From GH45 sp046704385 (GTDB lineage: Bacteria > Bacteroidota > Bacteroidia > Bacteroidales > SZUA-534): a DNA stretch of 37,634 nucleotides. The notes beneath the pieces were generated by a model. That model worked only from the letters and a program-made list of their open reading frames with translations, was not told where the DNA came from and ran no database searches. Positions 16,975-25,427 of the stretch are shown one piece after another (the stretch's first letter is position 1; every line of letters starts with the position of its first letter). A program made the position numbers and the translations under genes. The stretch spans positions 1 to 37,634 of the forward strand of contig JBJKSB010000065.1 in NCBI GenBank assembly GCA_046704385.1, read 5' to 3'.

Positions 16975-17868
16975 TTGATACATAAATTTTTTTCTTCGTT
17001 ACGTGCTATCGAAATTTCATTGATAGTTTACATTGTAATAACCAGTATTTTAATAATGATTGGTTGGAGGACGTTAAGCCATCCTATTAATCATTTATTG
17101 GTTAGATTTTTAATATTGGCTATCATACTGTTCTTTACCCAATCATCAGAAAAGAATAAATTTATCCGTACTTTAAGATTATTTGCCCCTATATTGGTGT
17201 TAGCCCACTTTTATACCGAAACTGACTATCTGAACAATATTATTTTTGCGCATTATTTTGATTCGCAAATCTCCGGTCTTGAATACAAAATACTTGGGAT
17301 TCAATGGGCCGAAAAATTCTCGGTTATTTTTCCGGCAAACGGGTTTGCTGAAATTATGTATTTTGGATACTTCTCACATTACCTTTTAATCATTAGTATC
17401 CCCCTGTTTATCTATTTAAAATCAGGTTTTGATGTTACTGAGAAAGTTATTTTTATTACCATCAATTCCATACTGATTTACTATCTTATTTTTATCGTAT
17501 TTCCGGTTGCAGGTCCACAATATGCCTTAGACGGTGCCGATTTAAATTTACCAAAAGGCTATTTTTTTGGATGGCTTATCCGAACTGTGCAACATTTTGG
17601 AGAAGCTCCAACCGGGGCATTTCCAAGTTCTCATGTTGGTATCTGTTTAATACTGGTTTGGTTAAGTGCCAAAAATATACCTAAATCCTTATGGATAATT
17701 ATACCTGTAAGTTTAATGCTGATATTCTCAACCGTGTATATTAAAGCTCATTATGTGGTTGATGTATTGGCTGGCTTTATATCAATGCCTATAATCTATT
17801 GGATTTCGAAAAAACTCTACAAAAAGTTTAACCTTAAAAGTATTCATTATGGCAATATCAATTCATGA
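16975..17868 (+). CDS. PAP2/Aur1-like membrane phosphotransferase
   Basis: The protein has 297 residues, about seven membrane segments and a PAP2 signature: APTGAFPSSHVG (residues 211-222, H220) and STVYIKAHYVVD (252-263, H259 and D263). The GAFPSxHxG form is nearest to the inositol-phosphotransferase (Aur1/IPC synthase) branch rather than soluble-head phosphatases. Such enzymes transfer a phospho-head group on lipids using a His-His-Asp triad, and Bacteroidota use relatives for sphingolipid head groups. The substrate here is inferred only. The start is TTG at 16975, since an in-frame TAA lies six codons upstream and no ATG occurs before residue 28, within the first membrane helix. It overlaps the next gene by 20 bases. 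Confidence 0.75.
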   Translation: MIHKFFSSLRAIEISLIVYIVITSILIMIGWRTLSHPINHLLVRFLILAIILFFTQSSEKNKFIRTLRLFAPILVLAHFYTETDYLNNIIFAHYFDSQISGLEYKILGIQWAEKFSVIFPANGFAEIMYFGYFSHYLLIISIPLFIYLKSGFDVTEKVIFITINSILIYYLIFIVFPVAGPQYALDGADLNLPKGYFFGWLIRTVQHFGEAPTGAFPSSHVGICLILVWLSAKNIPKSLWIIIPVSLMLIFSTVYIKAHYVVDVLAGFISMPIIYWISKKLYKKFNLKSIHYGNINS

Positions 17869-18979
17869 AGTATCCTCAAAAGCCGATTTAAAAACTTTTA
17901 TACACCTGCCCGATAAGATCCATAAAGATCATAAAAACTGGGTACCTCCCATTTACCTGGATGAATGGGCCTTTTTCAGCCCCAAAAAGAATCCCCTGTT
18001 TTCAAATTGCGATACAATATTGTTATTGGCCTTTAAGGGAAAAGAATGTGTGGGCAGGATAATGGGAATCATCAACCATAAATATAACGAAGGTCACCAT
18101 GAACATCATGGCAGGTTTTGTTTCATGGAAACCTATGACGATAGTGAAGTAGCCCAATTATTATTATCCAAAATTGAAATGTGGGTGAAAGAAAAAGGTA
18201 TGGAAGCTGTAGTTGGGCCGCTGGCCTTTTCTGACAAAGACCCACAGGGCATGATGATTGAAGGATTTGATAAACCGCTGGTAATTGCCACAAATGGTAA
18301 TCTCCCCTACCAGCCTAAACTGATTGAAGATTTTGGATATACCAAGCATCGCGATATGTTTGTATATAAAATTATAATCCCTGACGAAGTTCCGCCTTTT
18401 TATCAGTGGATTTACGAACGAAAAATAAATAACGGCCATGTGAGTGTAGTCGATCTGAAATCGCGCAAGCAACTACGAAGTTATATTATCCCTGTATTAA
18501 CTCTTTTAAATGAAACCTTTAAGGAAATTTATGCTTTTACACCACTCACCCACAAGGAAATGAAGGAGTTTGCCAACCGCTACATTCCTATTCTTAACCC
18601 AAAATTCATTAAACTGGTGGTTGATGAAAACAATGACGTTATTGCCTTTGTAATTGCCATGCCCGATGTAAGCGAAGGGATAAAAAAGAGTAAGGGCTAT
18701 TTATTCCCGCTCGGAATTATTAAAATTCTTCGTTCACAAAAATCTACAAAACAGTTGAACCTACTGCTTGGCGGAATCAGGGAAGATTACCGGAACAAAG
18801 GACTTGATGCCCTGATGGCTATAAAAATGCTCGAAGAAGCTAAAAAAGCCAATCTTGAATACATCGACAGCCATTTGACGCTTGAAGTCAATACAAAAAT
18901 CAGGGCCGAAATGGAACGTTTAAATGGTGAAATTTATAAAAGGTACCGGGTTTATATTAAAAATTTGGTGTCGGATTAA
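17849..18979 (+). CDS. GNAT-family acyltransferase-like protein
   Basis: This 376-residue protein shows GNAT-type segments: LLLAFKGKECVGRIMGIIN in the N-terminal half, and LLGGIREDYRNKGLDALMAIKMLEEA near the C-terminus, with the acyl-CoA-binding pattern R-x-x-x-x-G. The length suggests two GNAT-like lobes. It overlaps the PAP2/Aur1-like gene by 20 bases, which implies translational coupling and a shared pathway. Acyltransferases of GNAT type have been implicated in bacterial ceramide synthesis, so lipid acylation is a possibility. This is inference; the protein could equally modify a small molecule. The downstream region has no obvious terminator apart from the AGCC/GGCT hairpin that opens the repeat at 19008. 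Confidence 0.7.
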   Translation: MAISIHEVSSKADLKTFIHLPDKIHKDHKNWVPPIYLDEWAFFSPKKNPLFSNCDTILLLAFKGKECVGRIMGIINHKYNEGHHEHHGRFCFMETYDDSEVAQLLLSKIEMWVKEKGMEAVVGPLAFSDKDPQGMMIEGFDKPLVIATNGNLPYQPKLIEDFGYTKHRDMFVYKIIIPDEVPPFYQWIYERKINNGHVSVVDLKSRKQLRSYIIPVLTLLNETFKEIYAFTPLTHKEMKEFANRYIPILNPKFIKLVVDENNDVIAFVIAMPDVSEGIKKSKGYLFPLGIIKILRSQKSTKQLNLLLGGIREDYRNKGLDALMAIKMLEEAKKANLEYIDSHLTLEVNTKIRAEMERLNGEIYKRYRVYIKNLVSD

Positions 18980-19389
18980 TTGAATTTGCTGCACCTATTT
19001 AAAACTAAGCCTAAAAGGCTCAAATATTAATAGCCCGGGGTGGATGCAGAGCGAAGTCGAAGCGCAACCCCGGGTTAAAGTCCCTAAAGAAAGAATCGTT
19101 GCAGTGCCTCCGCAAAGTAGCTTCAGCGCTCGCGGAAGCAACTAGTTGCCATGAAAAGCTAACATATCTTGCGACGAAATCCTCTGGCTTATTTTTAATG
19201 AAAATATTTATATTATATATTGATTGCCTGATAAAACACCAGGTTTAATCACTTATCAAGTCAAAATCAAATTTCCATTGTAATTCCGCAAATAATAGTT
19301 CGTATTATGCATTTAATAGTTATGGAATTCGCAAAGTAAGGTTAATGGTAATTTTATTATCGATTGCATTAACTTAAATATCTAACAAA
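18980..19389. other. Intergenic region with REP-like element
   Basis: This is a 410-base spacer. The middle part (~19008-19149) is a relatively G/C-rich block of nested inverted repeats, listed separately. The last ~190 bases are A/T-rich leader sequence of the following gene. A TAATTTTA close to a -7 box lies near 19349, but without a convincing -33 element. Confidence 0.5.
19008..19149. repeat. REP-like intergenic element with nested palindromes
   Basis: The block contains AGCC(5)GGCT (19008-19020), then CCCGGGGT (19034-19041) pairing with ACCCCGGG (19067-19074) around a GAGCGAAGTCGAAGCGC loop. A second hairpin at 19120-19139 has arms GCTTC/GAAGC with GCG/CGC inside. It ends in the 12-base perfect palindrome GCAACTAGTTGC (19138-19149). 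The composition differs sharply from the flanks. The layout resembles dispersed REP-type elements of Bacteroidota genomes, but copy number cannot be checked here. Confidence 0.5.
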
Positions 19390-22125
19390 ATGAAAAAACA
19401 TTTACTATTATTTGTATTGACAATTATGGGTTTACAGGCATTAAATGCACAAACCTGGACAAAAATTGATGCCGGTACCACAAGTACTCTGAACGATGTA
19501 TTCTTTTACCAGTGTACCGGCTGGATAATTGGCGATTATGGCATTGTATTAAAATCGACCGATAATGGTAACACCTGGGCCGATATCCTTCAAGGGGGTT
19601 ATTATGGTGGTGCTGATGCCATTTATTTTACTGATGCTACTACCGGTTTTATGGTAGTTGAAACTGGTGGCTTTATTAATCCTAAGGGCGAAATTTTTAA
19701 AACAACCGATGGAGGAGCTAACTGGGCATCGGTATATGTAAGTACAACCGGATTTTATCGCGATATTACCTTTTTAGATGCCAATACCGGTTGGGCAGTT
19801 GGCGATGCCGGAGCTATTGTAAAAACAACCGATGGCGGGACAACCTGGACCATGCAAACCAGTGGAATTACTCAAAGAATCAGAAATATTTCCATTATTG
19901 ACGCAAACACAGCCTTTATAAGTACCGACTATACAACCCAACATTCAGGCATATTAAAAACCACCGATGGGGGTAGCACCTGGGTTGATGCCACACCTGG
20001 AAATCAATACGATACATACGGAATGTATTTTGTAGATGCCAACAATGGCTGGGCAACTGCATTAAATGGCAATGTGTTCAACACAACCGATGGAGGAGCA
20101 AACTGGTCTATTACAACCCTTAATGGCGGTTCATCAATTTACAGTATTCATTTTGCAAATACTCAATTTGGAATGGGAACAGGTTATCAGGGTCATATAG
20201 CTTATACCACTGATGGGGGATCAACCTGGACAGAAAATACAACCGAAGCCACCTCTACCATGGAAGGCGCATTTTGTATAAATGAACATGCAGCTATTGT
20301 CGTGGGACTTGACGGAACCATTATCCGCTATTCTGACGGTAGCGAGCCCGCTCTGCCGGTGGCTGCTTTTAGTGCTGACGTTACCTCAGGTGATGCACCC
20401 TTGACCGTAACCTTTACCGATGCCTCAACAGGCGGACCCACAAGTTGGAGTTGGGATTTTAATAATGATGGTGCAGAAGATGCCACCACTCAAAATCCAA
20501 GCTATGAATATACTACAGCCGGAACTTACACTGTAACACTTGTAGTTACAAACGGAGCAGGAACCGATACCTTAACTAAAACTGACTACATTACCGTAAA
20601 CCCACCATTAAATGCTGATTTTTCAGCCGATAACACTTCAGGTACAGCTCCTTTTACAGTAACATTTACCGATGCTTCAACCGGTAGTCCAACAACCTGG
20701 AGCTGGGATTTTAATAACGATGGAATCGAAGATGCAACTACCCAAAATCCTGACTATACCTTTACTGAAGTGGGTACCTATACCGTTTCATTAACTATCA
20801 CCAAAGGAGATAAAACCGACACCGAAACCAAAACCGACTATATTACCATTAGCTCAACCCCGGTGGTCTCTGCTGACTTCTCGGCAAGTACAACCTCTGG
20901 CACAGCTCCACTGACCGTTAATTTTACCGATTTGTCCACAGAGAATCCGACAAGCTGGAGTTGGGACTTTGATAATGACGGTACCGAAGACAGTAATGAA
21001 CAAAATCCAAGCTATACTTATACCACAGCCGGAACCTATACCGTTAGTTTAACCGTATCGGACGGTACATCCAGCGATACTGAAACCAAAACAGATTATA
21101 TTACCATTACAGAAGGAACTGCTACCTGTATTGATCCTACAGATTATGTGATGAATTTTGAAGCAAGTGATGATTTAACCGGCTGGATGTTTATTGATAA
21201 CAATAAGGATGATAACTCATGGATCACTTTTAGTGAAAAAGGTATTAACAACAGCTATTGCGCCGGATACAATTATAGTTCGACCAATGCAGCCGACGAC
21301 TGGTTAATTAGTCCATGTGTTGACTTTAAAGCAGGGAAAAACTATGAGATAAGTTTTTATTATGCCTCAGCAGGAAGTGCAATTACTGAAAAACTGGCCT
21401 TTTATATGGGACCCGATGTTAGTACCAATATGACCCTGATTACTGATATTGGTGAATTTGCCAACCAGGAATATACAAAGGTTACCCAGGCACTAAATTT
21501 TACCGAAGATGCTACTTATCATTTTGGCTGGAAATGCTATAGCGATGCTGATAGCTGGGCTGTTATGATTGATTCGGTTCATATAACGGAAGTTGAAGCT
21601 GCCGTACAGGTTGAAGCAGGTCTACAGGCTGATGTTACATCGGGTCAGGCTCCGCTTGAAGTTCATTTTACAGACTTGTCGAGTGGAAACCCCACCAGCT
21701 GGAACTGGGATTTTGATAATGATGGAACCATCGATTCAAACGACCAAAACCCAACATACACTTATAATAATGCCGGAACTTACACGGTTAAGCTTACAGT
21801 ATCAAACGGTTCAACCTCAGATGAAATAATAATAAGCGATTTAATCACAGTCAGTGGTGTAGGCGTTGCTGAATCAGCTAAAAATCCGGTTAATATTTAT
21901 CCAAATCCTGCTTCAGGCTATGTAACGATAAAACTATCAGACCATACAGCTACAAACCACATCGAAATTTATAATACCGAAGGTTTAAAAGTAATGGCGA
22001 TACCCGCTTCTGTATTGTCAAATGATAGCTATACCTTCGATACACACACGCTGAGCAAAGGATTGTACTTTGTTAAAGTAACCGACCAAAACGGGATACA
22101 TAATTCAAAATTGATCATACAATAA
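19390..22125 (+). CDS. Secreted beta-propeller/PKD/anchor-J protein with T9SS sorting domain
   Basis: The protein has 911 residues with a signal peptide ending in LNAQ (~21). Residues ~22-320 form a YCF48/BNR-type beta-propeller with six TTDGG-x-x-W-like motifs. Three PKD domains follow (~323-404, 405-490, 491-575), several holding DFNNDG/DFDNDG loops that look like calcium sites. Residues ~579-736 match the choice-of-anchor J domain (VMNFEASDDLTGW, then DDWLISPCVDF). A fourth PKD spans ~741-820, and the T9SS type A sorting domain occupies ~826-911 (VNIYPNPASGYVTIKL, LSKGLYFVKVTD). It should be delivered to the surface or medium by T9SS. The modules are binding or structural and no peptidase domain is visible. 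It appears to be a single-gene transcript, since a strong terminator follows. Confidence 0.88.
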   Translation: MKKHLLLFVLTIMGLQALNAQTWTKIDAGTTSTLNDVFFYQCTGWIIGDYGIVLKSTDNGNTWADILQGGYYGGADAIYFTDATTGFMVVETGGFINPKGEIFKTTDGGANWASVYVSTTGFYRDITFLDANTGWAVGDAGAIVKTTDGGTTWTMQTSGITQRIRNISIIDANTAFISTDYTTQHSGILKTTDGGSTWVDATPGNQYDTYGMYFVDANNGWATALNGNVFNTTDGGANWSITTLNGGSSIYSIHFANTQFGMGTGYQGHIAYTTDGGSTWTENTTEATSTMEGAFCINEHAAIVVGLDGTIIRYSDGSEPALPVAAFSADVTSGDAPLTVTFTDASTGGPTSWSWDFNNDGAEDATTQNPSYEYTTAGTYTVTLVVTNGAGTDTLTKTDYITVNPPLNADFSADNTSGTAPFTVTFTDASTGSPTTWSWDFNNDGIEDATTQNPDYTFTEVGTYTVSLTITKGDKTDTETKTDYITISSTPVVSADFSASTTSGTAPLTVNFTDLSTENPTSWSWDFDNDGTEDSNEQNPSYTYTTAGTYTVSLTVSDGTSSDTETKTDYITITEGTATCIDPTDYVMNFEASDDLTGWMFIDNNKDDNSWITFSEKGINNSYCAGYNYSSTNAADDWLISPCVDFKAGKNYEISFYYASAGSAITEKLAFYMGPDVSTNMTLITDIGEFANQEYTKVTQALNFTEDATYHFGWKCYSDADSWAVMIDSVHITEVEAAVQVEAGLQADVTSGQAPLEVHFTDLSSGNPTSWNWDFDNDGTIDSNDQNPTYTYNNAGTYTVKLTVSNGSTSDEIIISDLITVSGVGVAESAKNPVNIYPNPASGYVTIKLSDHTATNHIEIYNTEGLKVMAIPASVLSNDSYTFDTHTLSKGLYFVKVTDQNGIHNSKLIIQ

Positions 22126-22148
22126 TAAAAGTGAAATGTAAATCAGAG

Positions 22149-22180
22149 AGTGGCCGGTAGTTTTATTGGCCACTTTTTTA
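22149..22180 (+). terminator. Rho-independent terminator after the propeller gene
   Basis: AGTGGCC (22149-22155) pairs perfectly with GGCCACT (22168-22174), and the arm runs into six T. It lies 23 bases after the stop codon. Confidence 0.9.
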
Positions 22181-22419
22181 TTTCTTATAGCTTCCTTTTT
22201 TCCGTATTTCGTTCAAAATCATCTAACTTGTTCAGTGTTTTAGATTAGGGCCATAATTTTTTGGAAACTCATTCTAAATACCTGATATTTATTTATTTAT
22301 GTTAAAAACAAAATAATCATTTAATAAATGCATATTATTACTTAAATTGGATCATTATATTTTATTTATAAGTTATAGCAATATAGTCTTTGGCGTTAAA
22401 AAAACGATACAATAAATTT

Positions 22420-23946
22420 ATGGTTAAAAAAATAGCCCAAATAATAAAAGATCAGGTACGTAATATAATCCTCTTAGGAAGTATGATAATTTTTCTGGTA
22501 ATTTTATTAAATCAGAGTTATTTGCTATTTCATGTATTTATCGAACTTTTTTCAATAGTAATTGCATTCTCTTTATTTATCGTTACATGGAATTCAAGAA
22601 AAGTTTTGGATAATCAATATTTATTTTTCATCGGTATAGTTGCTTTGTTTATTGGCATCCTTGATACTTTTCATACTGTAACTTACCAGGGCATGAATAT
22701 AATTAAAAGCCAGAATTTTTATGCCAATCAGTTCTGGATTGCCACCCGCCTGCTCGAAAGTTTTGCCATGCTTACCGGATTTTTATTCTTAAAACGCAAA
22801 ACAAAAATTCATCCTGATGTTTTACTTACAGGATTATCCATTCTTACAGGTATTCTTATTCTTTCAATTCTTTACTGGAAAATTTTTCCGGTTTGTTTTA
22901 TCAAAGATATTGGTCAGACTAAATTTAAAATTGATAGCGAATACGTAATTATTCTGGTATTAATTATTTCACTGGCTTTATTGATAAAAAACAGACGATC
23001 GTTTGATAGCTATGTATTCAGGCTACTACTAAGTTCAATTATTTTTGCAATAATAACTGAATTTTGCTTCACGCTTTACAGTTCAAATTTTGGATTTTCG
23101 AACCAACTTGGACACTTCACAAAATTATTGACCTTTTACCTGATTTATAAGGCAATTGTTGAAACAGGTTTTGTAAAACCGACTGAAACCATATTTAAAA
23201 ATCTTAAAGACAGTGAAGCCAGGTTTCATGCACAAAGTATAGAATTGGCAGAATTAAATGCTACAAAAGATAAATTTTTCAGCATAATTGCACATGATTT
23301 AAAGAATCCTTTTAATTCCCTGGTTGGTTTTAGTGAGTTGCTTTATGAAAATGCCTTGAATTATACGCCGGAGAAAGTGCAGCAATTTGCCAGTGCCATG
23401 AGAATTGCTTCAAAACAAGGCTACAAATTATTAGAAAATTTATTAGAATGGTCAAGATTACAAACCGGTAGAATAAAACCTCGTCCTGTTAAATTAAAAC
23501 CCTCTGAATTAATAAAAGAAGTAATATTACTTGAAGAACAGATGTCGCAATCAAAAAATATTGATTTACAATCCATAATTAATTGCGATGACTTTATTTT
23601 CGCAGATGTTGAAATGATAAAGACCGTATTAAGAAATTTAATTTCAAACGCTATAAAATTTACAAATACCGGAGGTATAGTTAAAATTGAAACAAAAAAA
23701 CATGAAAACAGCTTTTTGTTTGAAGTTTCAGATACCGGCGTGGGTATACAACCCGAACATATTGACAAACTTTTTGGAATAGACAGCAAATTGTCAGAAC
23801 CAGGTACCGCAGGTGAAAGAGGTACCGGGCTGGGTTTAATACTATGCAAAGAATTTGTTGAAAAACACGACGGCAAAATTTGGGTTGAAAGTGAATTGAA
23901 AAAAGGAAGCAATTTTAAATTTATTTTGCCTTTGTACAGTGATTAA
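22420..23946 (+). CDS. MASE3 membrane sensor histidine kinase
   Basis: The ATG at 22420 gives 508 residues; the frame opens further up at TTG 22390 with nothing to support it. The N-terminal ~250 residues contain about seven to eight membrane helices and fit the MASE3 sensor domain (FHVFIELFSIVIAFSLFIVT, WNSRKVLDNQYLFFIGI). A HisKA domain follows with the phosphoacceptor in IIAHDLKNP (H292), then the HATPase: the N box LRNLISNAIKFT, the G1 box DTGVGI and the G2 box RGTGLGLIL. It is a membrane sensor kinase with no receiver domain. No response regulator is encoded in the window, so it is an orphan kinase here. The signal is unknown. It follows a strong terminator, so it has its own promoter, but no perfect -7 box was found. 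Confidence 0.88.
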   Translation: MVKKIAQIIKDQVRNIILLGSMIIFLVILLNQSYLLFHVFIELFSIVIAFSLFIVTWNSRKVLDNQYLFFIGIVALFIGILDTFHTVTYQGMNIIKSQNFYANQFWIATRLLESFAMLTGFLFLKRKTKIHPDVLLTGLSILTGILILSILYWKIFPVCFIKDIGQTKFKIDSEYVIILVLIISLALLIKNRRSFDSYVFRLLLSSIIFAIITEFCFTLYSSNFGFSNQLGHFTKLLTFYLIYKAIVETGFVKPTETIFKNLKDSEARFHAQSIELAELNATKDKFFSIIAHDLKNPFNSLVGFSELLYENALNYTPEKVQQFASAMRIASKQGYKLLENLLEWSRLQTGRIKPRPVKLKPSELIKEVILLEEQMSQSKNIDLQSIINCDDFIFADVEMIKTVLRNLISNAIKFTNTGGIVKIETKKHENSFLFEVSDTGVGIQPEHIDKLFGIDSKLSEPGTAGERGTGLGLILCKEFVEKHDGKIWVESELKKGSNFKFILPLYSD

Positions 23947-24243
23947 ACTTGACGGTTTTCCTCTTGAGCTCCACAGTACCATAGCCCAACTCCCAAAATA
24001 TTCTATAGAATTTTGTTTACAAGATATAAGCTTTACATTTTTCGTTCTCCCCTGATTAGGGATATCCAGACAGCTGGCGATACAAGGATACATTTAATAA
24101 TCTTATAACTTATTTAATGCCCCACAAAAAATTGTCTGTTGAACTTTTTGTTATTTTCTTTACAGCACTGAACTAACGATTTCGTGTTTATTAAACCGTC
24201 AACAAAATATTAAATATTAAATATAAATTAATAAAAATATATC

Positions 24244-24825
24244 ATGAAAATAGTATCAAAATGCCTGTTAATAATTTCCATTGTATCTTTTATATCATGC
24301 TCTGATTCAAACATTAAAATAGCAACCAAAGAGAACACGGATGTGGTTGAATTACCCGATGGGTCGGTGGCTTATTTAAATAGTAACAGCTCCATAGAAT
24401 ATAAAAAATCGTTCAAAAAGAGGGAAGTGAAACAAGATGGTGAAGTATTCTTTGAGGTAACAAAAGAAGGAACCCCTTTTATGGTTAAAACAAAAATTGG
24501 AAACATAAAAGTACTCGGAACTGAGTTTAATGTAAAATCAAATAATGATGATATTGAAGTTGAAGTTGAGGAAGGCACCGTTGAACTGAAAATTAATACG
24601 CTGATTAGCGAGGTAAAAAAAGGTCAGAAAGCCTTTTTTAGTAAAGATAAAAACGAGATTGTTATAGGTCAGGCTGAATTCAATTATAAAAAATGGATGA
24701 ATAAAATAGACAGGCAATTAAAAAAAGCAGGAAATGAAATTCATAAGAATTTAGATAAAATGGATATCGATACTAAAAAGGTTGGGAAAGAAATTGAAGG
24801 GACGATAAATAAAATTAAAAATTGA
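24244..24825 (+). CDS. FecR-domain lipoprotein
   Basis: The protein has 193 residues beginning with a lipoprotein signal, lipobox FISC with C19. Residues ~33-140 match the FecR domain (VVELPDGSVAYLNSNSSIEY, GEVFFEVTKEGTPFMVKT, IKVLGTEFNVKS, VEEGTVELK), normally the periplasmic part of an anti-sigma factor that relays from a TonB receptor to an ECF sigma factor. Here there is no transmembrane helix, no cytoplasmic sigma-binding part and no sigma gene in the window. The C-terminal ~45 residues are lysine/aspartate-rich and amphipathic, suggesting a helical tail. The domain may act as a structural or envelope lipoprotein rather than a regulator. The gene lies about 300 bases after the kinase with no visible terminator between, so cotranscription is possible. 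Confidence 0.75.
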   Translation: MKIVSKCLLIISIVSFISCSDSNIKIATKENTDVVELPDGSVAYLNSNSSIEYKKSFKKREVKQDGEVFFEVTKEGTPFMVKTKIGNIKVLGTEFNVKSNNDDIEVEVEEGTVELKINTLISEVKKGQKAFFSKDKNEIVIGQAEFNYKKWMNKIDRQLKKAGNEIHKNLDKMDIDTKKVGKEIEGTINKIKN

Positions 24826-24846
24826 TCAAATAAACCTAAAGTTTAC

Positions 24847-24870
24847 TTAGTTTATAATTTTATAAACTAA
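24847..24870. promoter_or_regulatory. Palindromic operator of the efflux regulator
   Basis: A perfect inverted repeat, TTAGTTTATAA (24847-24857), TT spacer, TTATAAACTAA (24860-24870). It lies 46 bases before the regulator start and just ahead of the -7 box at 24881, so a bound protein would block that promoter. The second, partly conserved copy at 25394-25417 supports recognition by the GbsR/MarR-type regulator. Confidence 0.7.
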
Positions 24871-24880
24871 AAATGATTTG

Positions 24881-24888
24881 TACTTTTG
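24881..24888 (+). promoter_or_regulatory. -7 box of the regulator/efflux operon
   Basis: TACTTTTG is a perfect TAnnTTTG, 28 bases before the ATG at 24917. The expected -33 region falls inside the operator palindrome, and no TTTG is visible there. The longer run TACTTTTGCCGCC is identical to the box at 22-34 on the minus strand. Confidence 0.6.
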
Positions 24889-24916
24889 CCGCCTCAAATA
24901 ACAATAATTTATAATA

Positions 24917-25381
24917 ATGAATACCGAAGAAAGAATTACCAAACAGAAAGAACTGGTAGAAGAAATAGGGAGGTATTTCGACAAAGAGGGCTTCCAACCC
25001 ATAGCAGGTAGAATTATAGGTCTTCTTATGGTTATGGATAAAGAGCAATTTACCTTTGATGAAATAACCGAGGAGCTGAGTATCAGCAAAAGCTCGGCCA
25101 GCAACGCCCTCCGAAATCTCGAAATTCGTGGTGATATTGAGTATGTTACCATTCCCGGCGACCGTAAACGCTACTTCCAGTTGAAACGACAAGATGTTTT
25201 CTCCATGATTGATGATTTCAACACTAAAATGATGATGATTAAGGAGTTGATGCTTAGGATCATTGACTTAAAGGCCGATAAAAATTCAGCCAATGCAAAA
25301 TTCTTTAATGAATTCAACAAAATGATCGATTACGTGATGCAAAACAATGCCTTTCTCAAAGAAAATTATAAAACAGAATAA
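24917..25381 (+). CDS. GbsR/MarR-family repressor of the efflux operon
   Basis: The protein has 154 residues with a winged helix at ~45-95 (FTFDEITEELSISKSSASNALRNLEIRGDIEYVTIPGDRKRYF) and flanking dimerisation helices, the layout of GbsR-like MarR regulators. Such proteins are usually dimeric repressors that sense a ligand. It is the first gene of the efflux operon and is preceded by a perfect palindrome, with a second similar site before the tolC-like gene, consistent with autorepression and control of the pump. The inducer is unknown. The gap to the tolC-like gene is 46 bases and contains that second site. Confidence 0.88.
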   Translation: MNTEERITKQKELVEEIGRYFDKEGFQPIAGRIIGLLMVMDKEQFTFDEITEELSISKSSASNALRNLEIRGDIEYVTIPGDRKRYFQLKRQDVFSMIDDFNTKMMMIKELMLRIIDLKADKNSANAKFFNEFNKMIDYVMQNNAFLKENYKTE

Positions 25382-25393
25382 TTTTTTACACAA

Positions 25394-25417
25394 ATAGTTC
25401 GATATTTTATAAACTAA
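25394..25417. promoter_or_regulatory. Second, half-conserved operator copy
   Basis: The right half is the exact TTATAAACTAA (25407-25417), with a TT spacer. The left half ATAGTTCGATA keeps only TAGTT and the last A. The total length and spacer equal those of the first operator. It ends 10 bases before the tolC-like ATG. There is no perfect -7 box nearby, so it may act as a roadblock within the transcript or overlap a weak internal promoter. Confidence 0.5.
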
Positions 25418-25427
25418 CTACATAATT

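Noticed and set aside
17849..17868. Possible frameshift joining the PAP2 and GNAT-like genes
   Set aside because: Both proteins are complete on their own with proper start and stop; the 20-base overlap is ordinary for an operon.
23842..24093. Minus-strand frame spanning the kinase end and the following spacer
   Set aside because: It overlaps the kinase gene's G2 box region and its translation has no domain or signal.
24847..24870. Terminator of the FecR-domain gene
   Set aside because: The palindrome is A/T-only with a 2-base centre and no T-tract; its repetition before the tolC-like gene points to an operator.
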